64,000 bases of DNA from Lysobacter enzymogenes (GTDB lineage Bacteria > Pseudomonadota > Gammaproteobacteria > Xanthomonadales > Xanthomonadaceae): positions 4,805,001-4,869,000 of the forward strand of contig NZ_CP067395.1 of NCBI RefSeq assembly GCF_017355525.1, written 5' to 3'. Within the stretch, counting starts at the first letter, position 1, and every line of letters starts with the position of its first letter. A program made the translations under genes and the position numbers. This document shows positions 56,310 to 64,000 of the stretch, piece after piece. The notes below the pieces were generated by a model. It saw only the letters and a program-made list of their open reading frames with translations, was not told where the DNA came from and did not search any database.

Positions 56310-56337
56310 GCGCGGAGGTTTCGTCGCGTCACTGAGG

Positions 56338-56366
56338 CGCCGCCGCGGATTCGCGGCGGCGTTTTT
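56338..56366 (+). terminator. Rho-independent terminator of the ankyrin gene
   Basis: A perfect 10-bp stem CGCCGCCGCG / CGCGGCGGCG with GATT loop, followed directly by TTTTT. It lies 28 bp after the stop of the ankyrin lipoprotein gene. Confidence 0.92.
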
Positions 56367-56427
56367 GTTTTGGTCTGCCTGTCTTTAAAACAGCGGCCTC
56401 GGCGCGCAACGCAAACTCCCCCCGCTG

Positions 56428-56460
56428 AAAAAACGAACGCCCGCATCGCGCGGGCGTTCG
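56428..56460 (-). terminator. Rho-independent terminator of the endonuclease gene
   Basis: An 11-bp perfect stem CGAACGCCCGC / GCGGGCGTTCG with a 5-nt loop. The A-tract at its left end (56428-56433) gives the U-tract for minus-strand transcripts. It lies 38 bp after the endonuclease stop. Confidence 0.92.
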
Positions 56461-56498
56461 TCTTCAAGTCGCCGGTCTACACGGACCGGCGAAACCGA

Positions 56499-58310
56499 TC
56501 AGGGAATCAACTGACAATTCGCCGGCTTGGCCGAAGTGAACAATGCCGAGGTCGCCCATTCCGGGTGATCGATGAACGGATTGCGGTTGCCCTGGAAGCT
56601 GTAGATCACCTCGTTGCGCTCCTTCTCCGCAGCGTTCGGCGGATCGGCCTGGTGCCATTGCAGCAAGGTGGTCAACAGGCCCATGTAGGCCGGCGAGGAC
56701 GAGGTGATGACGATCTTGCTGCGGTCGTCGGTCAGCTCCAGGTCCGGTTCGCTCTGGCCGGTGTTGGCGTCGGTGCCGCCTTCGTAGCGGATCGCCATGT
56801 ACATCACCGCGCGCGCCATGTCGCCCTTGCGCTGGCCCCAGGCTTCGAACGAGCCGGCGTTGCCGTCGGGCGTCTTGAACCAGTTGGAGTTGCCCGGGTA
56901 GGCGCCGCTGCCGCCGCCGCTGCCGTTGTTGACCTCGGTGACGCGCTCGCCGCAGCCGCTGCTCAGCGAGCAGTTGGCGTAAGGCTTGTTGCCGCGGTCG
57001 GCGTTGTAGGCCGAGTCGGTCAGATACAGCATGTGGGTGTCGGTGTACGGCGCGTTCGGCAGGCCCTTGTTGCCGGTGGCGGTGCCGAAGCCGAGCGAGT
57101 TCGGCCAGGTGTGCTCGCGGTTGTACTTCAGGCCGCTGCCGCTGCCGGCGCGGTCGGTGACCTTGACGAAGCTGCGGTTGCGGTAGGCGTCGAGGATGCG
57201 GCCGGAGTTGTTCGGATCCTCGTCGGCGATCTCCAGGATGCTCCAGGTGTTGGTGGTGCCGCCGCTGTACGGATAGACCGTGTGGCCCTTGATCGTCTCG
57301 TGCAGCGAGCAGCGCAGCTGGCTGGCGCTGGAGGTGTTGACGTGGCTGTAGTAGCCGGTCGGCGTGCCGCCGCCGCCGCTGGCGACGTTGAAATTGACCA
57401 CGGTGTCGGCGGCCGGGTGGGCGCCGCCGCTGTCGACGACCTTGCTCGCCACCACGGTGAAGGTGCAGGCCTCGCCGGCGTGCAACGCGGTGCCGGTGGA
57501 CGCGGTGATCGCGGTGCCGCTCGACGGGTAGGTCAGCGCCACCGTGTCCGAAGTCGCGCATTCCAGGAACAGCGCGCCGGCGGCGAGGGTCACCGCCTCG
57601 CTGAAGTTCACCGACAGGTCGCCGGCGGACGGGAAGTTGCTCGCGCCCGAGGTCGGCACGGTCGAGGTCACGCTCGGCGGCGTATTCGAGCCCGAACCGG
57701 TGAAGGTCTGGCCGTTGTTGCAGGCGCCGAAGGTCTGGGTGGCCGAGTTCTGCCAGGCGAAGTTCGAGTACTGGCTGCCGTTGCCGGACAGCTGCAACGA
57801 GGTGCCGGCCGCGGTCGAACCGGATTCGGACACCGGCAGGTTGATGCTGGTCTTGCCCGAGGCGGCGCCGCCGCTGGCGGTGATCTGGCCTTCGTAGCTG
57901 AGGAACTGGACCACGTTGCCGGCGCCGTCGACCAGGGCGAAGCCGTCGTTGGGGCCGTTCTGCAGGCCGTTGGTCGGGTAGCTCAGGACGGCGATGCGCG
58001 CGGTGCCGCCGCAGGTCACGTTGGAACCGGCCGGCAAGTAGTCGCTGTCGTACTGGGTCGCCGCCGACGGGGTCGAGCCGTTGTACAGCACGATGCGGTA
58101 GTCGCTGAGCGTTTCGCCGGCGGTGGCGACGACTTCGATGCGCTCGCCGACGTCGCCCGAGGACGTGGCATCGTCGTAGTGGAATTCGTTGATGAACACC
58201 GCGGCGGAGGCCGCCGACGGCAGCAGCGCGGCGATCGCCAGCGCGAGGGCGCCGGTGCGGCGCGCGTACGGAAGCAAAGCGAGGGAACAGCCAGGAACTG
58301 ACTTGCGCAT
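56499..58310 (-). CDS. Secreted endonuclease I with lamin-tail and Ig-like domains
   Basis: A 603-aa exported nuclease. Signal peptide about 1-36 (ends ASAA). Residues about 37-170 resemble a lamin-tail domain (VFINEFHYDDATSSGDVGER). Then a Ser/Thr-rich bacterial Ig-like (SbsA-type) domain with NFPSAGDLSVNFSEAV. The C-terminal region (about 330-590) is an endonuclease I/NucM domain, with YSGGTTNTWSILEIADEDP and the catalytic block YNREHTWPNSLG. Expected to degrade extracellular DNA. AAGGAG precedes the ATG at 58310. The protein is much longer than E. coli EndA because of the two added N-terminal domains. Confidence 0.9.
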   Translation of the reverse strand: MRKSVPGCSLALLPYARRTGALALAIAALLPSAASAAVFINEFHYDDATSSGDVGERIEVVATAGETLSDYRIVLYNGSTPSAATQYDSDYLPAGSNVTCGGTARIAVLSYPTNGLQNGPNDGFALVDGAGNVVQFLSYEGQITASGGAASGKTSINLPVSESGSTAAGTSLQLSGNGSQYSNFAWQNSATQTFGACNNGQTFTGSGSNTPPSVTSTVPTSGASNFPSAGDLSVNFSEAVTLAAGALFLECATSDTVALTYPSSGTAITASTGTALHAGEACTFTVVASKVVDSGGAHPAADTVVNFNVASGGGGTPTGYYSHVNTSSASQLRCSLHETIKGHTVYPYSGGTTNTWSILEIADEDPNNSGRILDAYRNRSFVKVTDRAGSGSGLKYNREHTWPNSLGFGTATGNKGLPNAPYTDTHMLYLTDSAYNADRGNKPYANCSLSSGCGERVTEVNNGSGGGSGAYPGNSNWFKTPDGNAGSFEAWGQRKGDMARAVMYMAIRYEGGTDANTGQSEPDLELTDDRSKIVITSSSPAYMGLLTTLLQWHQADPPNAAEKERNEVIYSFQGNRNPFIDHPEWATSALFTSAKPANCQLIP

Positions 58311-58530
58311 CGAACGACTCCTTGTGGATGGCGCCGCACGGCCGCGCATGCACGGCGGCCGCGAGTCGGCGGGTGACGACGCGTCCTCCCCAGGACGCGC
58401 GTTCGAGTCTAGGCGGCCTTTGTGACATCGCCCGCGACGGGCGGCCAGCGGCGGACAGGAAAAGCGCGACCCGGGTCGCGCTATGACGAATCGGTCTGCG
58501 ACCGCGGGCACGGCCCGCAGCGGCCGGCGG

Positions 58531-58941
58531 TCACGCGCCGCCGCGCGCCTTGCCGAGCGCGCGGCTGCGGCCGGTGCGCGATTGCGCCAGTTGTTCGGCG
58601 ATCTCCACCAGCGGCACCCGCGCGCGCGCCGGCGCTTCGCGGAACGCGGCGATCAGGCGCAGTTCCAGCGGATCGTCGATCAGCAGCGCGTCGGCGGCGG
58701 CGACCGAGTCCATCGCCGTGTCCTGCGACAGGTTCATGCGCCCGCGGCCGGTCGCCAGCCATTCGAACTGCACGCCGGTGGCGAGCGCGACCTCGCGCAG
58801 GTGGGCGACGTTGGGGAACTTGCCCTGCGCCGACTCCCAGTGCCCGACCGCGCTGCGCTGGACCCCGACGACCGCGCCGAGTTCGGCTTGCGAGAGGCCG
58901 GCGTGACGGCGGGCCAGGCGAATGCGCTGCTGTGGCGTCAT
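58531..58941 (-). CDS. XRE-family helix-turn-helix regulator
   Basis: A 136-aa Cro/CI-like regulator. The DNA-binding domain covers about residues 4-60 (RIRLARRHAGLSQAELGAVV, SAVGHWESAQGKFP). The C-terminal half is helical with an Ala-rich region and lacks peptidase motifs. The upstream region contains a possible small RNA gene and a perfect 10-bp inverted repeat at 59078-59099, which could be its operator. No toxin or prophage genes adjoin it. Confidence 0.88.
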   Translation of the reverse strand: MTPQQRIRLARRHAGLSQAELGAVVGVQRSAVGHWESAQGKFPNVAHLREVALATGVQFEWLATGRGRMNLSQDTAMDSVAAADALLIDDPLELRLIAAFREAPARARVPLVEIAEQLAQSRTGRSRALGKARGGA

Positions 58942-59077
58942 GTGACCTCCTGCACAAAATTTCAGGGGTTTTTAAGCACTTGCTACCACTGTTCGCCTAG
59001 TGAGCGATAGACGCCGTACCCTGTGCGCTTTCGCTGTCATCGATGCCGCGTTGGACCAATGATTACAAGAGCTTGCC

Positions 59078-59099
59078 GGCTCGAACAAGTGTTCGAGCC
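59078..59099. promoter_or_regulatory. Perfect palindrome, possible operator
   Basis: GGCTCGAACA and TGTTCGAGCC separated by two bases form a 22-bp dyad. It lies 137 bp upstream of the XRE gene start and 17 bp before the -35 box of the proposed small-RNA promoter, a position suited to a regulator of that promoter. Confidence 0.6.
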
Positions 59100-59115
59100 A
59101 ACAGAAGTAGCCTCA

Positions 59116-59145
59116 TTGCAAGGGCCGGCGACTGGCAAGTGTAAA
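59116..59145 (+). promoter_or_regulatory. Candidate sigma-70 promoter for a small RNA
   Basis: TTGCAA (59116-59121), 18-bp spacer, TGTAAA (59140-59145). Transcription would start near 59152 on the plus strand, with no reading frame before the terminator at 59260-59294. Confidence 0.45.
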
Positions 59146-59151
59146 AAGGAC

Positions 59152-59294
59152 TCCGGAAGATGGCGCCACGCTGATACGGACGTCGGCTAACGACACGACG
59201 TCGGTTCGGGGGAAAGGGCGCCGGATAGCGCCATGCGCAGGACTGCCGTCTCCGCACCAAAGAGCGCGTTCCACGGGACGCGCTCTTTTCTTTT
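59152..59294 (+). ncRNA. Putative small structured RNA
   Basis: About 143 nt between a promoter-like sequence and a strong terminator. It contains an outer stem ATGGCGC (59160-59166) with GCGCCAT (59228-59234), an inner stem GACGTCG (59179-59185) with CGACGTC (59196-59202), and a terminator hairpin. Several GGA triplets are scattered through it, reminiscent of CsrA/RsmA-binding RNAs, but only two fit AnGGA. No Rfam family was recognised. It could be an independent sRNA or a riboregulatory leader with no gene attached. Confidence 0.45.
59260..59294 (+). terminator. Rho-independent terminator
   Basis: A perfect 10-bp stem AAGAGCGCGT / ACGCGCTCTT with an 8-nt loop, followed by TTCTTTT on the plus strand. 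On the minus strand only three T follow, so it ends mainly a plus-strand transcript, though it may also help to end the cupin transcript 46 bp away. Confidence 0.82.
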
Positions 59295-59340
59295 GTGCGG
59301 CGCGGACGTGTCGCGGGGTATCGGTTGCGGTCGCGCGGCG

Positions 59341-59709
59341 TCAGTCGAGCGGCCGCAACTGCTCGTCGATCGAGCGGGTCTTGTCGGTGATTTCGTCGCC
59401 GGTGTGCTGAGTGCTTTTGCGCTCGATCAGCAGCAGATGGCATTCCTCGTCGGCGACCGGATTGTGGCGCACGCCCTTGGGCACGACGAACAGCTCGCCC
59501 TCGCCGAGTTCGACCGTGCGTTCCTCCATCTCGATGCGCAGCCGGCCCTTGAGCACGTAGAACAACTCGTCCTCGTCGGCGTGCGCGTGCCAGGCCAGGG
59601 TGCCGTGCACGCGCGCGACCTTGACGTAGGCGTCGTCGACTTCGGCGACGACGCGCGGCGACCACAGTTCGGCGAGCGACGCGGCGATGCGGGCGGGGGA
59701 GGCGGACAT
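59341..59709 (-). CDS. Single-domain cupin protein
   Basis: A 122-aa protein with one cupin barrel. The metal-binding motif 1 is HAHADEDELFYVLKGRL (two His and one Glu), and motif 2 is LFVVPKGVRHNPVADEE with the third His. The ATG at 59709 is chosen because the upstream frame is Arg-rich and shadow-like. Such small cupins can be dioxygenases, isomerases or sensors; substrate unknown. It is a single gene on its strand. Confidence 0.88.
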   Translation of the reverse strand: MSASPARIAASLAELWSPRVVAEVDDAYVKVARVHGTLAWHAHADEDELFYVLKGRLRIEMEERTVELGEGELFVVPKGVRHNPVADEECHLLLIERKSTQHTGDEITDKTRSIDEQLRPLD

Positions 59710-59916
59710 GTGCGGTTCCTGGCGTTGGGCTGGGAGGCGGCGCGAAGCGCGGCGAAGGCAGGGTAATACCACGCCGGCGCGGTCGGGCCATGCGGCGATC
59801 GGCAGGGTGCACGGTGTCCGTGGCGAGGGTCCGAGGTTGTTCTGGCCGATGCCGGATCGTGCGGCGAGTTGCGCACGACCCAGGCCAAGGGCCGGTCCGG
59901 CCGGCCCTCACGGCAA

Positions 59917-60171
59917 TTACTGCTGCGCTTCGACCCAGGCGCGCAGCGCCGGGTCGCGCACCGCCATCACCTCGAACAAGCCCAGCGCATGCAGCGCCGG
60001 CAACACCTCGCGCGCGTCGCGTTCGGCCTGCGCGCGCGCCGGCGCGGGCGCGGTCGGGTCGGCGAGCACGCGCGCGTTGGCCAGGAACGCGGCGACCGAG
60101 CCCTTGCGCGCGACGATGCCGCCGACAAGCACTTCGTTCTGGTGACCGGGAAGAATGTCTTCGGCGCGCAT
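59917..60171 (-). CDS. Small hypothetical protein divergent from an AraC regulator
   Basis: An 84-aa soluble protein with an Ala-rich helical core (SVAAFLANARVLADP; EVLPALHALGLFEVMAVRDP). It starts at the ATG at 60171, preceded by CAGGAA; a longer frame begins at 60207. Family not recognised. Divergent from the AraC gene, with 98 bp between starts, so likely regulated by it. Confidence 0.65.
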   Translation of the reverse strand: MRAEDILPGHQNEVLVGGIVARKGSVAAFLANARVLADPTAPAPARAQAERDAREVLPALHALGLFEVMAVRDPALRAWVEAQQ

Positions 60172-60269
60172 GGGGCGGTTCCTGAGGTGTGCGGTTGGGG
60201 AGTCCATGCTGGGCCGCGCGGACCCGCTCTGCTACGTTGCAGCGGCCATCCGTCATCGCGTTCCGGCCA

Positions 60270-61118
60270 ATGTCCGATCTTCGATCCGCGCCCGCTGCGT
60301 CCGCGCCCGCCGAGTCCGCGCGCGAACGCCTCGCCGCCGCCGATGCGCTCGCCGGCGCCGCGCCGCTGGCGTTCGCGCTGGGCCTGAGCGCGCACGGCGT
60401 ACGCGAGACGCCCGAGCACGCCCACGCGCGCGGCCAGTTGTTCGGCGCCCACCGCGGCCTGCTCAGCGTCGGCACCGGCCGCGGGCTGTGGCTGGTGCCG
60501 GCGAGCGATGCGGTGTGGGTGCCGCCGCACCGGCCGCATTCGCTGCGTTCGCACGGCCCGGCCTTCGACGGCTGGAGCGTGTACGTGGCCGAAGCCGCCT
60601 GCGCGGCGCTGCCGGCCGAGCCGTGCGCGTTGGCGGTGTCGCCGCTGCTGCGCGCGGCGGTCGCGCGCGCGGCGCAGTGGCCGTCCGCGGCGGCGCTGGA
60701 CCCGGCCCAGGAGCGGCTGGCGCAGGTGCTGCTGGACGAGATCGCGCTGGCCTGCGCCAGCGGCGGCCCCGACCGGCTCGGGCTGCCGATGCCGCAGGAT
60801 CCGCGCCTGCTGCGGGTCGCCCGCGCCCTGGCCGACCAGCCGGCCGACCCGCGCGGCCTGGCCGCCTGGGCCGCGCTCGCGCATCTGTCCGAGCGCAGCC
60901 TGACCCGCCATTTCGCCGCCGAAACCGGCTACAGCCTGCTGCAATGGCGGCAGCGCGCGCGGCTGCTGCGGGCGCTGGAGCGGCTGGCGGCGGGGGAGGC
61001 GGTGACGACGGTGGCGCTGGAACTGGGCTACGACAGCGTCAGCGCGTTCGCGGCGATGTTCCGGAGGCATCTGGGCGTAGCGCCGACCCAGTACCTGCGC
61101 AGGTTGCAGGGGCAATGA
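60270..61118 (+). CDS. AraC-family transcriptional regulator
   Basis: A 282-aa regulator. N-terminal cupin-type sensor (about 45-130, HAHARGQLFGAHRGLLSV). The C-terminal AraC DNA-binding domain has two helix-turn-helix motifs: LAAWAALAHLSERSLTRHF and VALELGYDSVSAFAAMFRRH. The divergent small gene at 60171 is a possible target. The ATG at 60270 begins a Pro/Ala-rich leader; further upstream the frame is not convincing. Confidence 0.9.
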   Translation: MSDLRSAPAASAPAESARERLAAADALAGAAPLAFALGLSAHGVRETPEHAHARGQLFGAHRGLLSVGTGRGLWLVPASDAVWVPPHRPHSLRSHGPAFDGWSVYVAEAACAALPAEPCALAVSPLLRAAVARAAQWPSAAALDPAQERLAQVLLDEIALACASGGPDRLGLPMPQDPRLLRVARALADQPADPRGLAAWAALAHLSERSLTRHFAAETGYSLLQWRQRARLLRALERLAAGEAVTTVALELGYDSVSAFAAMFRRHLGVAPTQYLRRLQGQ

Positions 61119-61168
61119 GCGGGCGGGTCCGCAGAGGCGGCCGGGAGCGGGCGGACGCCAGGCGACGG

Positions 61169-61264
61169 CTGTCTGCCGGAGGGCCTTCAGGCCCGGCGCT
61201 TTCTTGCCGGACCGCCTCGAACTGAGCCGAACGCGTCGAGCCTGAAGGCCCTCCGCCAGGACAG
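61169..61264. repeat. Inverted-repeat intergenic element (family B, copy 2)
   Basis: CCGGAGGGCCTTCAGGCCCG on the left and CGAGCCTGAAGGCCCTCCGC on the right form arms of one hairpin with an unrelated centre. It lies between an AraC gene and groES; the rest of the gap 61119-61522 is the groES control region. Confidence 0.82.
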
Positions 61265-61380
61265 CCCCCGCCCACAGGAAGGACTATCGCCACGGGGTTT
61301 TCCGGGGCCTGCTCCCTCAGCCCGGGCCCGAGCAGCCGAACGGCTGTCACCGACCCGGCGCAGCATTTGTCGCGGCCCCC

Positions 61381-61408
61381 CTTGAAACCGATCCGGGGCG
61401 CCCTATCT
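61381..61408 (+). promoter_or_regulatory. Sigma-32 (RpoH) heat-shock promoter of groESL
   Basis: CTTGAAA (61381-61387), 13-bp spacer, CCCTATCT (61401-61408). This is very close to the RpoH consensus CTTGAAA / CCCCATnT. It lies 115 bp upstream of groES. Confidence 0.82.
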
Positions 61409-61449
61409 CGGCTGAGTCCCGGTTCGACCGGGCGCTTTTGTCCCCGGCA

Positions 61450-61479
61450 TTGGCACTCGCCGGCGACGACTGCTAAAAT
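61450..61479 (+). promoter_or_regulatory. CIRCE operator overlapping a sigma-70 promoter of groESL
   Basis: TTGGCACTC-N9-GACTGCTAA (61450-61476) differs from the consensus TTAGCACTC-N9-GAGTGCTAA by one base in each arm. The same DNA reads as TTGGCA (61450-61455), 18-bp spacer, TAAAAT (61474-61479), a good vegetative promoter. HrcA bound to CIRCE would therefore block basal transcription directly. Confidence 0.85.
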
Positions 61480-61522
61480 TCACGTTCTTTATCCACCAAT
61501 TCAACCACTTACAGAGGTCGCC

Positions 61523-61810
61523 ATGAATCTCAAGCCGCTCCACGACCGCGTTGTCGTCAAGCCGATCGAAGCCGATGAAGTCTCCGCCGGCGGCATCATC
61601 ATCCCCGACGCCGCCAAGGAAAAGTCGACCAAGGGCGAAGTCGTCGCCGTCGGCCCGGGCAAGGCGCTGGACAACGGCAGCGTGCGCGCGCCGCAGCTGA
61701 AGGTCGGCGACAAGGTCATCTACGGCCAGTACGCGGGCAGCAGCTACAAGCAGGACGGCATCGAGTACAAGGTCCTGCGCGAAGACGACGTTCTGGCGAT
61801 CGTGGGCTAA
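61523..61810 (+). CDS. groES: Co-chaperonin GroES
   Basis: A 95-aa ring-forming lid of the chaperonin, of usual length. Conserved blocks include [19 protein letters not shown], the mobile loop ([20 protein letters not shown]), and [15 protein letters not shown] at the end. An AGAGG ribosome site precedes the ATG. Transcribed with groEL from the heat-shock and CIRCE-controlled promoters upstream. Confidence 0.98.
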   Translation: MNLKPLHDRVVVKPIEADEVSAGGIIIPDAAKEKSTKGEVVAVGPGKALDNGSVRAPQLKVGDKVIYGQYAGSSYKQDGIEYKVLREDDVLAIVG

Positions 61811-61812
61811 GA

Positions 61813-63584
<1,772 letters not shown>

Positions 63585-63615
63585 GTCCGAAGCGCCCGCT
63601 GTCTTGAGCGAAACG

Positions 63616-63647
63616 AAAAGCCCCGCAGCGATGCGGGGCTTTTCTTT
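63616..63647 (+). terminator. Rho-independent terminator of groESL
   Basis: A 12-bp stem AAAAGCCCCGCA / TGCGGGGCTTTT, loop GCGA, then CTTTT. Lies 31 bp after the groEL stop. It is nearly symmetric, so it may also serve the convergent lysozyme gene. Confidence 0.93.
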
Positions 63648-63679
63648 TGCGTCTCGATCGGCTCCGGCGCGCGCGGCGC

Positions 63680-64000
63680 TCAGGGCTGGAAGCGCGAGCG
63701 GCTCCACTCGACCAGCTGGGCCACGCTGGTTCCGGCGTACACGTCCTGGTCGACCTCGCCGGCGACGCCGCCGACGCTGCCTTGTTGCGAGTACTGCCAG
63801 AACGTCCACGCGTTCCAGCCGGTCGGCAGGGTCGGCGCGGCGACGCCGTATTCGGCGATCCACAGCGGGTAGCGGCCGAAGTCGGCGCTGACGTCGTTGT
63901 TCCAGAACGAGAGGTTGGTGTAGATCATCGGCGTGCGGCCCAGCGCCTGTTCGACCGCGTTCAACCAGACCTGCAGGTTGGCGGCGACGCCGCGGCCCTC
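63680..64000 (-). CDS. GH25-type lysozyme, C-terminal part (runs off the right end)
   Basis: Only the last 106 residues are in the window; the start lies beyond position 64000. They match the end of glycoside hydrolase family 25 muramidases: RTPMIYTNLSFWNN, YPLWIAEYGVAAP, and WTFWQYSQQGSVGGVAGEVDQD, the last being the usual C-terminal barrel strand with the Asp-rich end. Expected to cleave peptidoglycan, in keeping with a lytic predatory lifestyle. It converges on groEL. Signal peptide cannot be judged. Confidence 0.82.
   Translation of the reverse strand, partial: EGRGVAANLQVWLNAVEQALGRTPMIYTNLSFWNNDVSADFGRYPLWIAEYGVAAPTLPTGWNAWTFWQYSQQGSVGGVAGEVDQDVYAGTSVAQLVEWSRSRFQP

Noticed and set aside
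58395..58420. tRNA-like T-loop (GTTCGAGTC)
   Set aside because: No acceptor, D or anticodon stems can be built around it.
59152..59262. GEMM-type c-di-GMP riboswitch or SRP RNA in the 59-kb gap
   Set aside because: The conserved GEMM core and the SRP Alu/S-domain motifs are absent, and no gene follows on the same strand.

Overview
The window is about 64 kb of GC-rich (roughly 70%) chromosomal DNA. The long Ala/Gly/Arg-rich reading frames, the gene content and the gene order point to a gammaproteobacterium of the Xanthomonadaceae/Lysobacteraceae, most probably Lysobacter. From memory, the backbone prmA - zinc ribbon (DUF3426) - fis - purH - purD, aroQ - accB - accC, cutA - dsbD and groES - groEL follows the order known in Xanthomonas. 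The species assignment is inference; nothing could be searched.

Region by region. 0.5-5.1 kb is a Fec-type surface-signalling set: ECF sigma factor, FecR anti-sigma factor and TonB receptor with STN domain. 5.1-17.5 kb is a mixed stretch holding small membrane proteins (DUF2752, CD225), an LplT-PlsC fusion, an epoxide-hydrolase-like enzyme, MscS, a divergent SDR/AraC pair, DUF1345, unknown proteins and a cardiolipin synthase. 17.6-23.2 kb carries purD and purH with a sodium:amino-acid symporter and an anchored unknown protein between them. 23.5-31.5 kb is a plus-strand, mostly stop/start-overlapping eight-gene operon related to E. coli ynbABCD and apparently devoted to phospholipid-type chemistry. 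31.7-34.2 kb is fis, a DUF3426 protein and prmA. 34.3-37.0 kb holds three unknown exported or anchored proteins. 37.2-44.0 kb is accC, a four-helix-bundle gene inside a repeat-bounded element, accB, aroQ, a TlpA-like thioredoxin, a DsbD with a duplicated N-terminal domain, and cutA. 44-61 kb is accessory: LysR/aldo-keto reductase, SH3 protein, AcvB facing MprF, LysR/quinone oxidoreductase, a lipase with an ankyrin lipoprotein, endonuclease I, an XRE regulator, a probable small RNA, cupin and AraC genes. 61.4-63.6 kb is groESL with sigma-32, sigma-70 and CIRCE sites. A truncated GH25 lysozyme gene runs off the right end.

Themes. Membrane lipid remodelling recurs: LplT-PlsC, cardiolipin synthase, the Ynb-like operon, and MprF with AcvB. 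Three families of intergenic inverted repeats are present. The most interesting signal is one repeat-bounded element seen twice, immediately after the stop codon of the first gene of an essential two-gene operon: once carrying a four-helix-bundle gene (accB-accC) and once empty (groES-groEL). Other leads are the expanded Ynb operon, the lipase/ankyrin lipoprotein pair as a possible toxin-immunity couple, the tail-to-tail overlap of MprF with its presumed antagonist AcvB, and an unannotated structured RNA near 59.2 kb.
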